From NCBI RefSeq assembly GCF_008274625.1, contig NZ_VTRU01000001.1:1922001-1986000 (forward strand): a stretch of DNA of 64,000 bases. The letters run 5' to 3'. This document shows positions 36,545-45,572 of this stretch, in pieces. Positions within the stretch are counted from its first letter, which is position 1. Every line of letters begins with the position of its first letter. The DNA is from Chryseobacterium panacisoli. Lineage in GTDB: Bacteria; Bacteroidota; Bacteroidia; Flavobacteriales; Weeksellaceae. The position numbers and the translations under genes are program-made. The notes beneath the pieces are model-generated. The model saw nothing but the letters and a program-made list of their open reading frames with translations. It was not told the DNA's origin and ran no database searches.

Positions 36545-36697
36545 GATATAAACTTTAATGAGCCGTAAATATAATGATTTTGAGACTCTTTTTTGTTGAT
36601 AACTTCTATGAAAAAAGATTGACTTTTATCAATTTTGGAACTAAATTTGAACAAAATTTAAATACCATTCAGATACAAAACATATCAATCATTCAAA
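36238..36697. repeat. 460-bp direct repeat, copy 2
   Basis: Perfect tandem copy of 35778-36237; it ends 3 bases before the radical SAM gene's start and so also carries that gene's promoter region. Confidence 0.95.
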
Positions 36698-36700
36698 AAT

Positions 36701-37960
36701 ATGAATTTTGAACGCCTTAAAGAAAAGCTCGAAATCCTTGCTGATGCAGCGAAATATGATGTTTCCTGTTCATCGAGCGGAGGCACGAGAAAAAATAAAA
36801 AAGGAGCTTTAGGAGACAGTTCCGCAAGTGGTATTTGTCATACTTATACCGAAGACGGGAGATGTGTTTCTCTGCTTAAAATTTTGCTGACCAATCACTG
36901 TATTTATGATTGTGCTTATTGTGTTTCCAGAAGTTCAAATGATATTAAAAGAGCAGCCTTTACAGTGGAAGAAGTAGTGGACCTTACCATCAGTTTTTAT
37001 CGCAGGAACTATATTGAAGGTTTGTTTCTGAGCTCAGGAATATTCAAAAATGCTGATACAACGATGGAACGGCTTGTAAGAGTTGCCAAAAAACTTCGGC
37101 TGGAAGAAAACTTTAATGGATATATTCATCTGAAATCTATTCCTGGAGCGAGTGATGATCTGATGCAGGAAGCCGCTTTGTATGCAGACCGTTTATCCGT
37201 AAACATTGAAATTCCTACGGAAAGCGGATTAAAACTGCTGGCCCCTGAAAAGAACAGGCAAGATATGATCAGCCCGATGCGCTATATTCAGAAAGGAATT
37301 GTTCAGTATCAGGATGAAAAAAAAGTTTTAAAGAAAGTTCCCAAATTTGCTCCCGCAGGGCAATCTACACAGATGATCGTGGGGGCAACCAATGAAAACG
37401 ACCTGCAGATCATTAAAGTTGCCGATCATTTTTATAAAAATTTTAATCTGAAAAGGGTTTATTATTCAGGATATGTTCCGGTTCTGGAAGATCAGAGGCT
37501 GCCTTCTTTAACAACGGAGGTTCCTATGCTTCGTGAAAACCGGCTGTATCAGTCTGACTGGCTGATGAGATTTTATGGTTTTAAAGCAGAAGAGATTTTG
37601 GATCCGAATATGCCTTTCCTTGATCTTGAAGTAGATCCTAAGTTAAGCTGGGCATTACGGAATCTGGATCAGTTTCCTATTAATCTTCAGACCGCCGAAT
37701 ATCAGCTGATTTTAAGAATTCCGGGAATTGGAGTAAAAACGGCTCAGAAAATCATCAGTGCAAGACGCTTTCAGGTTTTGACAATGGATCATTTGAAAAA
37801 ATTGGGAGCAGCTGTGAACCGGGCAAAGTATTTCATTGATTTTACTGCCGGAAATGCCTACTTAAGATATTTAACAGATAAGAATTTCAGGAGACTACTG
37901 GTGGGCGGAAGTTCCTCAAAGTTTCACAATCAATTCTCACAACAACTAACATTGTTTTAA
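36701..37960 (+). CDS. putative DNA modification/repair radical SAM protein
   Basis: A 419-residue radical SAM enzyme. The 4Fe-4S motif CxxxCxxC is in NHCIYDCAYCVSR (Cys at ~residues 67, 71, 74). C-terminally there is a helix-hairpin-helix DNA-binding motif (LILRIPGIGVKTAQKIISARR, split around residue 350). This layout matches the family named 'putative DNA modification/repair radical SAM protein', usually paired with a uracil-DNA-glycosylase-like partner. Here its partner is the DUF4130-like gene 141 bases downstream. The exact reaction is not known. Confidence 0.88.
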   Translation: MNFERLKEKLEILADAAKYDVSCSSSGGTRKNKKGALGDSSASGICHTYTEDGRCVSLLKILLTNHCIYDCAYCVSRSSNDIKRAAFTVEEVVDLTISFYRRNYIEGLFLSSGIFKNADTTMERLVRVAKKLRLEENFNGYIHLKSIPGASDDLMQEAALYADRLSVNIEIPTESGLKLLAPEKNRQDMISPMRYIQKGIVQYQDEKKVLKKVPKFAPAGQSTQMIVGATNENDLQIIKVADHFYKNFNLKRVYYSGYVPVLEDQRLPSLTTEVPMLRENRLYQSDWLMRFYGFKAEEILDPNMPFLDLEVDPKLSWALRNLDQFPINLQTAEYQLILRIPGIGVKTAQKIISARRFQVLTMDHLKKLGAAVNRAKYFIDFTAGNAYLRYLTDKNFRRLLVGGSSSKFHNQFSQQLTLF

Positions 37961-38014
37961 ACACAAATAGCACGAATTTTTTCACAAATGATCACTAATA
38001 TATTACAGTGTATT

Positions 38015-38076
38015 TGTCATTCCGACGAAGGAAGAATCTCCTAAATCAATCAGAATGTTTCTTCGTCAGAATGACA
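38015..38076. repeat. palindromic intergenic repeat (family C)
   Basis: Arms TGTCATTCCGACGAAG / CTTCGTCAGAATGACA, 16 bp with one non-Watson-Crick position, around AATCTCC-type spacer. It looks like the widespread Bacteroidota 'CATTCCGACGAAG' intergenic palindrome. It lies between two co-directional DNA-repair-like genes. Confidence 0.7.
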
Positions 38077-38101
38077 GGCAGCACAATTAAATTTAAAATT
38101 A

Positions 38102-38863
38102 ATGATGACAACCCTACTCTACGATGGAAGTTTCGATGGTCTTTTCACCTCAATATTTGAAGTTTTCGAATATCGTTATAAAGATGTGGAAATTGCCAGC
38201 AGAGAAAGATTTCATCAGGAAAATATTTTTGCGGAGATTCATGAAGTCATTACCCAAAAGGACAAATCTGAGCGGGTTCTCAACAAATTGGAGCATAATA
38301 TCGGGAAAGTGGGCATCTATAAGCTTTTAAAAGTTTTTTTATCAGAAGATCCGAATCTTGAAAACCTCATCCTATCTGCAGTAAGGCAGTCTATTAAGCA
38401 TCCGGCAATAAATATTCTTGAAAATTTTGCTGATGCTGATGTTTTAAAAATTTCAAAAATCTGCAAATCGGTGGATAGAGAAAGGCACAGGATGACTGCT
38501 TTTGTCCGCTTTGAAAAAATGAAAGATGAAGTCTTCTTTTCCAAAATAGATCCTGACTTCAATGTTCTTCCGTTGATCAGAAAACATTTTCATGACCGGT
38601 ATCAGGATCAGAAATGGATGATCTACGATCTACGGAGAAACTACGGACTTCTCTATGATCTGGACATCTGTGATTTCTTCTACCCTGATGAAAAACTGGA
38701 TTTCGGCCAGTATCAACAAAAATTCCATGATGAAGAGAAAAATTACCAAACTCTTTGGCAGCGTTATTTCACTAAAACGAATATTACTGAACGGAAAAAC
38801 CTGAAACTGCATATTCAGCATGTTCCGAAAAGATACTGGAAATATCTGACGGAAAAATGGTAA
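38102..38863 (+). CDS. DUF4130 / TIGR03915-type putative DNA metabolism protein
   Basis: A 253-residue cytoplasmic protein starting MMTTLLYDGSFDGLFTSIFE, the typical opening of this family. Conserved blocks are ERHRMTAFVRFEKMKDEVFFSKIDP (split), PLIRKHFHDRY and WMIYDLRRNYGLLYD. It is known to accompany the radical SAM repair family, often fused to a uracil-DNA-glycosylase domain; here the glycosylase domain is absent. Probably co-transcribed with the upstream gene despite the intervening palindrome. Confidence 0.87.
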   Translation: MMTTLLYDGSFDGLFTSIFEVFEYRYKDVEIASRERFHQENIFAEIHEVITQKDKSERVLNKLEHNIGKVGIYKLLKVFLSEDPNLENLILSAVRQSIKHPAINILENFADADVLKISKICKSVDRERHRMTAFVRFEKMKDEVFFSKIDPDFNVLPLIRKHFHDRYQDQKWMIYDLRRNYGLLYDLDICDFFYPDEKLDFGQYQQKFHDEEKNYQTLWQRYFTKTNITERKNLKLHIQHVPKRYWKYLTEKW

Positions 38864-38949
38864 AAAACAGAATAAGCTCTAACTAATTATGCAGATAATA
38901 TAGATTTAGAGATAGGCAGATGCTGTCATTTTGCTCAATAATTCCATAT

Positions 38950-38958
38950 TGTGGATAA
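38950..38958 (-). promoter_or_regulatory. DnaA box 1 (TTATCCACA on the minus strand)
   Basis: Perfect match to the canonical 9-mer. Confidence 0.65.
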
Positions 38959-39067
38959 CTTTTTTTCAGCGAAGAAAGACTTTAAAATTTAAGTCCTCAT
39001 TTTTTAATTTTTATTTAAACTATTAATTTAGTGACAGATAGAATCCACATTAATGGAAAACTCATAT

Positions 39068-39076
39068 TGTGGATAA
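39068..39076 (-). promoter_or_regulatory. DnaA box 2
   Basis: Perfect 9-mer, same orientation as box 1 and embedded in the same longer flanking sequence. Confidence 0.65.
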
Positions 39077-39235
39077 CTTTTTTTCGTTAATATACAGTTA
39101 ATATTGGAAATATTCCAATATCATCTTTCTTCTAAAAATTGAATAAACAAAGGCGCTTCCAAAGAAAAAAAGACAAGAAAACCTCCTGTAAATCTGTAAC
39201 CTATATAATTAAAAATCAAATCAACATTTTTAATT

Positions 39236-39244
39236 TGTGGATAA
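39236..39244 (-). promoter_or_regulatory. DnaA box 3
   Basis: Perfect 9-mer, same orientation; flanks differ from boxes 1 and 2. Confidence 0.65.
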
Positions 39245-39527
39245 CTTTTACTTTTTTGAAGGTTCGCACGGCTTATCATCAGTGATAAGTGATAAATGGA
39301 ACATTCCCATCGTTTGGCAGATCAATGAAAACGTTCGGGTGAGTTTTGGAATATGCTTTAACAGAACTAAGTAAACAGCTAGTGAAGATTCTTTGGCAGC
39401 TGAATGATTGGGGAAAATTACTGATTCCTGAAAAACATGTATAAATCAGAAGTTAAATATTGCAGATTTCCAGAACTTTATTGGCTGGTACGTGAAAAAA
39501 AATGATATTTGTGTTCACTAAAAACGC

Positions 39528-40406
39528 ATGAAAAAAATTATCACGGGAATCACAGCGCTTGTTATTCTCACAAGCTGTACAAAAGAAAAATTATCAGACC
39601 GCTTACTGGCTGAGCCGGATAAGAACGAACATTTAATTGCAGAAAGTACTTTAAAAATCCATAAAGATAAAAATACCATCCGGGAAAGATTTTCTCCTCC
39701 TGAGGGATATGAATGGAGTGAAGAAAAACCAGGTTCTTTCGGATACTTTATTGAAAATTTTAAGCTGAAACCTTATGCCAGTCAAATTTTAAAATATGAC
39801 GGAACTCCTATTTCTACCCAGCATCTCCATGAAGCCATTTTTGATATTGATACCGGAAATAAAGACTTGCAGCAATGTGCTGATGCAGCAATCCGTATGA
39901 GAGCTGAATATCTTTATAAAGCAAAAAAATTTGACGAGATCAAATTTCATTTTACCAGTGGAGATCTTCTCCGCTGGAATGATTACAAAAACGGAACGAG
40001 AGCATTGGTCAGCGGAAATTCAGTCAGCTTCAGAAAAACCATGTCTTTTGATGATTCTTATCAGAGTTTCAGAAATTATCTGGATCTGATCTTTAATTAT
40101 GCGGGAACTATTTCATTAAATAAGGAAACAAAACCGGTAACAAGAAATTCTGATCTTAAAACCGGAGATATTCTGATCACACCGGGAAGTCCGGGACATA
40201 TTGTTTTTATTTCCGGTGTCTGCCGCAATAAGGAAGGGAAAAGACTGTTTTTATTGAGTGAAGGATTTACACCGGCACAATCTATTCATGTACTATCCAA
40301 TCCTTTTAATCCCTATTTTACACCATGGTACGACCTGGATATCGATGCTCAGGAAACTAAAACCGCACGATATTTTTTTAAACCTACAAATTTCAGAAGC
40401 TTTTAA
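39528..40406 (+). CDS. DUF4846-like lipoprotein
   Basis: A 292-residue lipoprotein: signal peptide with lipobox LTSC at residues ~14-17. Motifs such as RFSPPEGYEWSEEKPGSFGYFIENFKLKP, QCADAAIRMRAEYLY and GDILITPGSPGHIVFI (quoted here as pieces) match the DUF4846 family. The last motif, with PGHIVFI, looks like a CHAP/NlpC-type His site, but no catalytic Cys is obvious, so enzymatic function is unproven. It is probably anchored in the outer membrane. Confidence 0.75.
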   Translation: MKKIITGITALVILTSCTKEKLSDRLLAEPDKNEHLIAESTLKIHKDKNTIRERFSPPEGYEWSEEKPGSFGYFIENFKLKPYASQILKYDGTPISTQHLHEAIFDIDTGNKDLQQCADAAIRMRAEYLYKAKKFDEIKFHFTSGDLLRWNDYKNGTRALVSGNSVSFRKTMSFDDSYQSFRNYLDLIFNYAGTISLNKETKPVTRNSDLKTGDILITPGSPGHIVFISGVCRNKEGKRLFLLSEGFTPAQSIHVLSNPFNPYFTPWYDLDIDAQETKTARYFFKPTNFRSF

Positions 40407-40461
40407 TAATTTATATTCAAAACTATTGAAAAGTTACTACGATAATCTGAACTTGTTTTTG

Positions 40462-40469
40462 TAAATTTG
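40462..40469 (+). promoter_or_regulatory. -7 element TAAATTTG of pfkA
   Basis: Lies 20 bases upstream of the ATG at 40490 and ends at the in-frame GTG at 40469, which makes that GTG an unlikely start. Confidence 0.55.
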
Positions 40470-40489
40470 TGTTCGAAATTTTTTTCTTG

Positions 40490-41476
40490 ATGAAAGAGAG
40501 TGCTGTAAAAAAAATTGCAGTTCTTACTTCAGGAGGTGACTCTCCGGGTATGAATGCGGCGTTAAGAGCGGTAGTAAGAACCGCCAATTACTATAATATC
40601 GAATGCTACGGGGTGAGAGAAGGCTACAACGGTCTTATCAACAATGATTTCCTGAAAATGGGAGCCCGTTCCGTAAAAAATATAATCAACCAGGGTGGAA
40701 CAATTCTAAAGTCTGCCAGATCCGCTGAATTCAGAACAAAAGAAGGCCGTCAGAAAGCTTATGACAATTGCGTAAAGCTTGGAATAGACGGATTGGTGTG
40801 TATTGGTGGAGACGGAACTTTCACCGGTGCAAAAATCTTTAATGAAGAATTCGGAATCAGAGTAATCGGTATCCCGGGAACAATCGACAACGATATTTTT
40901 GGAACTGATAATACGATAGGCTACGACACTGCTTTGAATACTGCCATGGATGCCATTGATAAAATCCGTGATACTGCAACTTCTCACAACAGAGTTTTCT
41001 TTGTGGAGGTAATGGGTCGTGATGCTGGTTTTATCGCATTAAACAGTGGATTGGCAACAGGAGCTTTAGATATTTTAATTCCTGAGAAAAAAGACAGTAT
41101 TGATGAGCTTTTCGCAAAATTCAGAGATGCAGAAAAAACAGGAAAGGCATCAAGCATTGTGGTGGTTGCAGAAGGTGAAAAACTAGCCAATGTATATGAA
41201 CTTGCAGAAAAAACAAAACAGACATTCCCTGATTATGACATTCGTGTAGCAATTTTGGGACATATGCAGAGAGGAGGCTCTCCAAGCTGTGCAGACAGAG
41301 TTTTGGCAAGCAGATTAGGCTATGGTGCCGTAACAGGATTAATGGAAGGACAAAGCAATGTAATGGCCGGAATGCGTTCCAATGATCTGACGTATACGCC
41401 TATTGAAGAAGCCATTAAAAAACATAACGAAATCAATGAAGATCTTTTACTGATTTCAAAAATTTTAGCAATCTAA
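40490..41476 (+). CDS. pfkA: 6-phosphofructokinase
   Basis: Phosphorylates fructose-6-phosphate in glycolysis; cytoplasmic tetramer. It has 328 residues from the ATG at 40490, typical for PfkA. Visible motifs are the ATP-binding AVLTSGGDSPGMNAALRA at residues ~8-25, CIGGDGTFTGA (~105), the catalytic PGTIDNDIFGTDNTIGYDTA (~127-146), EVMGRDAGFIAL and the substrate-binding LGHMQRGGSPSCADR (~252). gapA follows 32 bases later, so the two glycolytic genes are likely co-transcribed. Confidence 0.95.
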   Translation: MKESAVKKIAVLTSGGDSPGMNAALRAVVRTANYYNIECYGVREGYNGLINNDFLKMGARSVKNIINQGGTILKSARSAEFRTKEGRQKAYDNCVKLGIDGLVCIGGDGTFTGAKIFNEEFGIRVIGIPGTIDNDIFGTDNTIGYDTALNTAMDAIDKIRDTATSHNRVFFVEVMGRDAGFIALNSGLATGALDILIPEKKDSIDELFAKFRDAEKTGKASSIVVVAEGEKLANVYELAEKTKQTFPDYDIRVAILGHMQRGGSPSCADRVLASRLGYGAVTGLMEGQSNVMAGMRSNDLTYTPIEEAIKKHNEINEDLLLISKILAI

Positions 41477-41496
41477 TTATTTTTATAATCTAATAA

Positions 41497-42513
<1,017 letters not shown>

Positions 42514-42544
42514 TAAGTAATGAGCGATAAGCAATAAGTAATAT

Positions 42545-42572
42545 AAAACCTTCCCGATGGGAAGGTTTTTTT
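42545..42572 (+). terminator. terminator after gapA
   Basis: Stem AAACCTTCCC / GGGAAGGTTT followed by seven T. It also lies before the convergent minus-strand gene ending at 42626. Confidence 0.9.
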
Positions 42573-42625
42573 GTTATGTAAAGATGAAAGAATATTTATA
42601 AATCTATTCATAAATTAATGATATA

Positions 42626-43918
42626 TTATTTATTCACGGCTCTATTTCCTATAGAAAATTTATATCCAAATTGAAACTGATAAAATGCCTGGCTATTACT
42701 TCCCATGTAATTAAATGTAATTAGACGTGCAAAAATAGCCTGATTAGGATTTCCATTAGGGTGATAAAAAATTTCTGCTTCATGTCTGAATACAGGAATT
42801 ACCGAAGGAAGATCAATATTTTTAGTAGTATTAAAGTTTCTATAATTATACCACGAAATATCTGCTTTATAATCAAATCCAAAATTATTAAACCGTTTTG
42901 CACTTAAATGAAGACCTCCACCAGATCCCATAGACTTTATGTCTTCTATTTTTTCCTCTTCATTAGCTGAGATATTTACCTGAGATATATTATAGTTAAC
43001 CAAACCATACAAACTTATGCTTACAGGAGCGCTTTTATTCTGCCATTTTAATACTTCCAGATCTAATCCCATCGTAAGATAGCGCTTTTCTATTAATCCT
43101 AGATTTCTATTATTTTCTATTTGAAAGTTATTATTTTCAGGATCATAAATAGTACTTACATATTTAGAATCTTTTTCAAATCTTGAATAATTTACATATG
43201 GGGAGACTGAAGGAAAATATTCTATTTGTCCCAATGTCCTTCTACTACTAAAGAAACGAAAAGGATAAGGAAAAAGATAAAACTTAGCCCTTCCCTCTAT
43301 TTGTGCTAAACCATTTTTAGAACCTCCAAAAAGAGTAAGAAAATCAGTGTAAGCTCTCAATTCTAATATTTTTTCCAAATAAGTTTCTTGTTTTATTTGA
43401 TAGGTAGCATTACCAACTTTATTTTCTTCAGGTTTCTCAGGCAGTTCCAGAATCAAATCATGTGGAATATAATGATTCCCCATTTTATAAGTATAATTCA
43501 TCACATCCGAAAGATTTATATACAAGTGATTTAGCTTTTCATCAGTATATTCTTGGTTTTCAACAAGTGCATTTTTTCGGATAGAATTTTTATAATACAT
43601 CATTTTCCGGGTACTATACTGAGAAAAAAATAGAATACTTAACCCTATTTGGTTGGTAAAAACATGGCTATTTCCGTCATAATCTTCAACCAAAACTCTT
43701 ATATCATAAAAATATCCATCTCTGATTTCCACATCCAATTTTTTAAATTTAAATTTTTTTTCAGGATCTATTATATAATCTCCCTTGCTATTTCTTTTCT
43801 CTAAAACAAATTTATTTTTTTTTAAAAAATCTTTTTCGGATTGAGAAATTGCATGATTATTACTTTTTTCTTCAATAGTCTCTGCGTCCCCTACAATTTC
43901 TTTTATCTTGTCTTTCAT
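42626..43918 (-). CDS. uncharacterised protein, beta-barrel-like; C-terminal part of a split gene
   Basis: A 430-residue reading frame from ATG at 43918, not recognised. The first ~60 residues are charged and helical; from about residue 190 on there are many short strands with aromatic ends (RAKFYLFPYPFRFF, ADISWYNYRNF, FYQFQFGYKFSIG), suggesting an outer-membrane barrel with no signal peptide of its own. The frame stays open for 34 codons upstream to 44020 and is then separated from the signal-peptide gene at 44021-44503 by one TAA in the same frame. The two are probably one original gene (625 codons). Base composition is more AT-rich than the neighbours. Confidence 0.65.
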   Translation of the reverse strand: MKDKIKEIVGDAETIEEKSNNHAISQSEKDFLKKNKFVLEKRNSKGDYIIDPEKKFKFKKLDVEIRDGYFYDIRVLVEDYDGNSHVFTNQIGLSILFFSQYSTRKMMYYKNSIRKNALVENQEYTDEKLNHLYINLSDVMNYTYKMGNHYIPHDLILELPEKPEENKVGNATYQIKQETYLEKILELRAYTDFLTLFGGSKNGLAQIEGRAKFYLFPYPFRFFSSRRTLGQIEYFPSVSPYVNYSRFEKDSKYVSTIYDPENNNFQIENNRNLGLIEKRYLTMGLDLEVLKWQNKSAPVSISLYGLVNYNISQVNISANEEEKIEDIKSMGSGGGLHLSAKRFNNFGFDYKADISWYNYRNFNTTKNIDLPSVIPVFRHEAEIFYHPNGNPNQAIFARLITFNYMGSNSQAFYQFQFGYKFSIGNRAVNK

Positions 43919-44020
43919 ATAATATTTATAGAAATAGAACTCTTGATTATCATAAGGAATTGTAATATCTCCAAAATAGCTTTCTTTCCCTTTAGTATTT
44001 AATATATTCCTGACTATCTG

Positions 44021-44023
44021 TTA
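44021..44023 (-). other. in-frame TAA that splits one 625-codon frame
   Basis: On the minus strand, AAC-TAA-CAG. Both sides are in the same frame: 160 codons before, then 34 codons plus 430 codons after, with no other stop. The simplest reading is a point nonsense mutation. Confidence 0.75.
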
Positions 44024-44503
44024 GTTTTCATCATTTTTATCTTTTAGAAAGTCTTGATCAATCACTTTATTTTCCCCGTAATAGATGTATACTTTTGAAT
44101 CATTAGTTGTTACAGAATTTTGGGATTTAACAAAAGATTCACTTGCATATCCATACCACTTATCTATCTCTTTCCCGTCAATACCTTTATTTTCATAAAC
44201 ACCTTTATAATTTAAAAATAATTGATGTTTTAAAGCCAATGTATCATTGTAGGCATTTGCCCGTTTATATTGCTCCTGAATTTGCACTAGATAACTTGCT
44301 TCTGACTTTCCATTCAGATTTTTGTTCAACTCTTGCAGTTTTTCATTTGTTTTTTTATATGAATCCAAATATTTGGAATATACCTCCCCTAAGCCAGTAA
44401 AAATATTTTCGGCCTCTTGTTTATCTTTTTCTAAGCTCTTCTTTTCCTGTCCCCAGGCTATAAAAGCCCAGAATAGAAACAGTAATACAATTTTTGTTTT
44501 CAT
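44021..44503 (-). CDS. signal-peptide and coiled-coil protein; N-terminal part of a split gene
   Basis: A 160-residue frame with a signal peptide (MKTKIVLLFLFWAFIAWGQ) and a charged coiled-coil region (~residues 20-75, KKSLEKDKQEAENIFTGLGE and DSYKKTNEKLQELNKNLNGK). It ends at TAA 44021-44023. The reading frame continues past this stop without interruption into the 42626-43918 frame. It is either the exported N-terminus of a broken gene or a real short protein whose partner follows. Confidence 0.6.
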   Translation of the reverse strand: MKTKIVLLFLFWAFIAWGQEKKSLEKDKQEAENIFTGLGEVYSKYLDSYKKTNEKLQELNKNLNGKSEASYLVQIQEQYKRANAYNDTLALKHQLFLNYKGVYENKGIDGKEIDKWYGYASESFVKSQNSVTTNDSKVYIYYGENKVIDQDFLKDKNDEN

Positions 44504-44702
44504 GATTATTTATTTTTCAGATTAAAGTTTTTTGAATTGATTTAGAAATTGGCTGAATGATAGCCTAAAAGGAATGTTCCAGAAATTGAGCCTCCATGGT
44601 CATTAGTTTTATTTAAAGCTACAATACTTTCCTACCACACGAAATACCACAAAAGGGTGATTTTTTAACATAATTTTATTATTTTTAAGAAAACATTAAC
44701 CA

Positions 44703-45500
44703 ATGAAGAAAAAACACCTGACTCATGCAAAAAAACCGCATCCCCTCACCAAAGTCTGGAATGACTATCCTGAAATTTTACAGAATGACAACAGAATCCT
44801 GCCCGTTCCCGCCATTGAACATCTTATAGGAGAAATCTTCGCGCCGGGCAAGTTTTATTATTATGTTATTAATTTCGCAGATAGTACCATCTGCAATCAT
44901 CATAAAGACATTCTGAAAATACATGGCCTCAGTAAATATCCTCTACATTTAAAAGAAATTATAGACCTCATCCATCCCGATGACATTGAGTTTGTCATGG
45001 AGGCCGAAAGAATGTCTATAGAAAAAATGAAGGAAATTAACGGCTTTGATTATCAACAGGAGTTGAAAACCAGCTATTGTTTCAGAATGAGAACTTCAAA
45101 AGGGAATTATGAATTGTTCCATCATCAGGCTTTACACACTTACAAAGATGAAAACGGCAGGCTTTTGCAGGCAGCTAACATCCACACCAATATTGAACAT
45201 ATAACCCATCAAAACTCTTATATTGTACTGGTTTCAGGAATCAATGGGCGGGAAGATTTTCACCAGATGCAGTGGATGAAACACAACCCATCTGATGAGC
45301 CAATTCCTGTTATTTTCACCAAAAGAGAAGTTGAAATTATCAATTGTATTGCAAAAGGGTACTCGACCTGTGAAATTTCAGATTTACTAAATATTTCAGA
45401 AGAAACCGTACGCACCCACAGAAAAAATATTTTAAGAAAATCTGACTGTAAAAATAGCTCCGAGCTCATCAAGAAAACTTTTGAATGGGGATATCTATAG
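44703..45500 (+). CDS. PAS-like sensor / LuxR-type transcriptional regulator
   Basis: A 265-residue cytoplasmic regulator. The N-terminal ~185 residues look like a PAS fold (KFYYYVINFADSTICNHHKDIL, PLHLKEIIDLIHPDD, FRMRTSKGNYELFHHQ, given in pieces). The C-terminal LuxR helix-turn-helix (residues ~200-262) has FTKREVEIINCIAKGYSTCE, ISDLLNISEETVRTHRKNIL and a final ELIKKTFEWGYL. This combination is common in Chryseobacterium-type genomes. The signal is unknown. No operon partner is evident; the next gene starts 72 bases away. Confidence 0.88.
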   Translation: MKKKHLTHAKKPHPLTKVWNDYPEILQNDNRILPVPAIEHLIGEIFAPGKFYYYVINFADSTICNHHKDILKIHGLSKYPLHLKEIIDLIHPDDIEFVMEAERMSIEKMKEINGFDYQQELKTSYCFRMRTSKGNYELFHHQALHTYKDENGRLLQAANIHTNIEHITHQNSYIVLVSGINGREDFHQMQWMKHNPSDEPIPVIFTKREVEIINCIAKGYSTCEISDLLNISEETVRTHRKNILRKSDCKNSSELIKKTFEWGYL

Positions 45501-45572
45501 AATCCTCACCCTGGGCCTGACAAATCTCACCAAAAATTTCAGCATAAAACTTGTACTTTTATAGGTAAAGGA

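Larger units (their letters stand above)
38864..39527. other. candidate replication origin: 664-base non-coding region with three DnaA boxes
   Basis: Contains three perfect TGTGGATAA boxes (complement of TTATCCACA) at 38950-38958, 39068-39076 and 39236-39244, all in the same orientation. The first two share a 23-base context (CATAT, box, CTTTTTTTC-type). It also has a perfect 9-bp inverted repeat ATATTGGAA-ATA-TTCCAATAT (39101-39121), a hairpin CTTATCA-TCAG-TGATAAG (39272-39289), and very AT-rich stretches (e.g. 38999-39030). No intact gene is present, though faint coding-like fragments occur at ~39300-39515. Origin function is inference. Confidence 0.6.
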
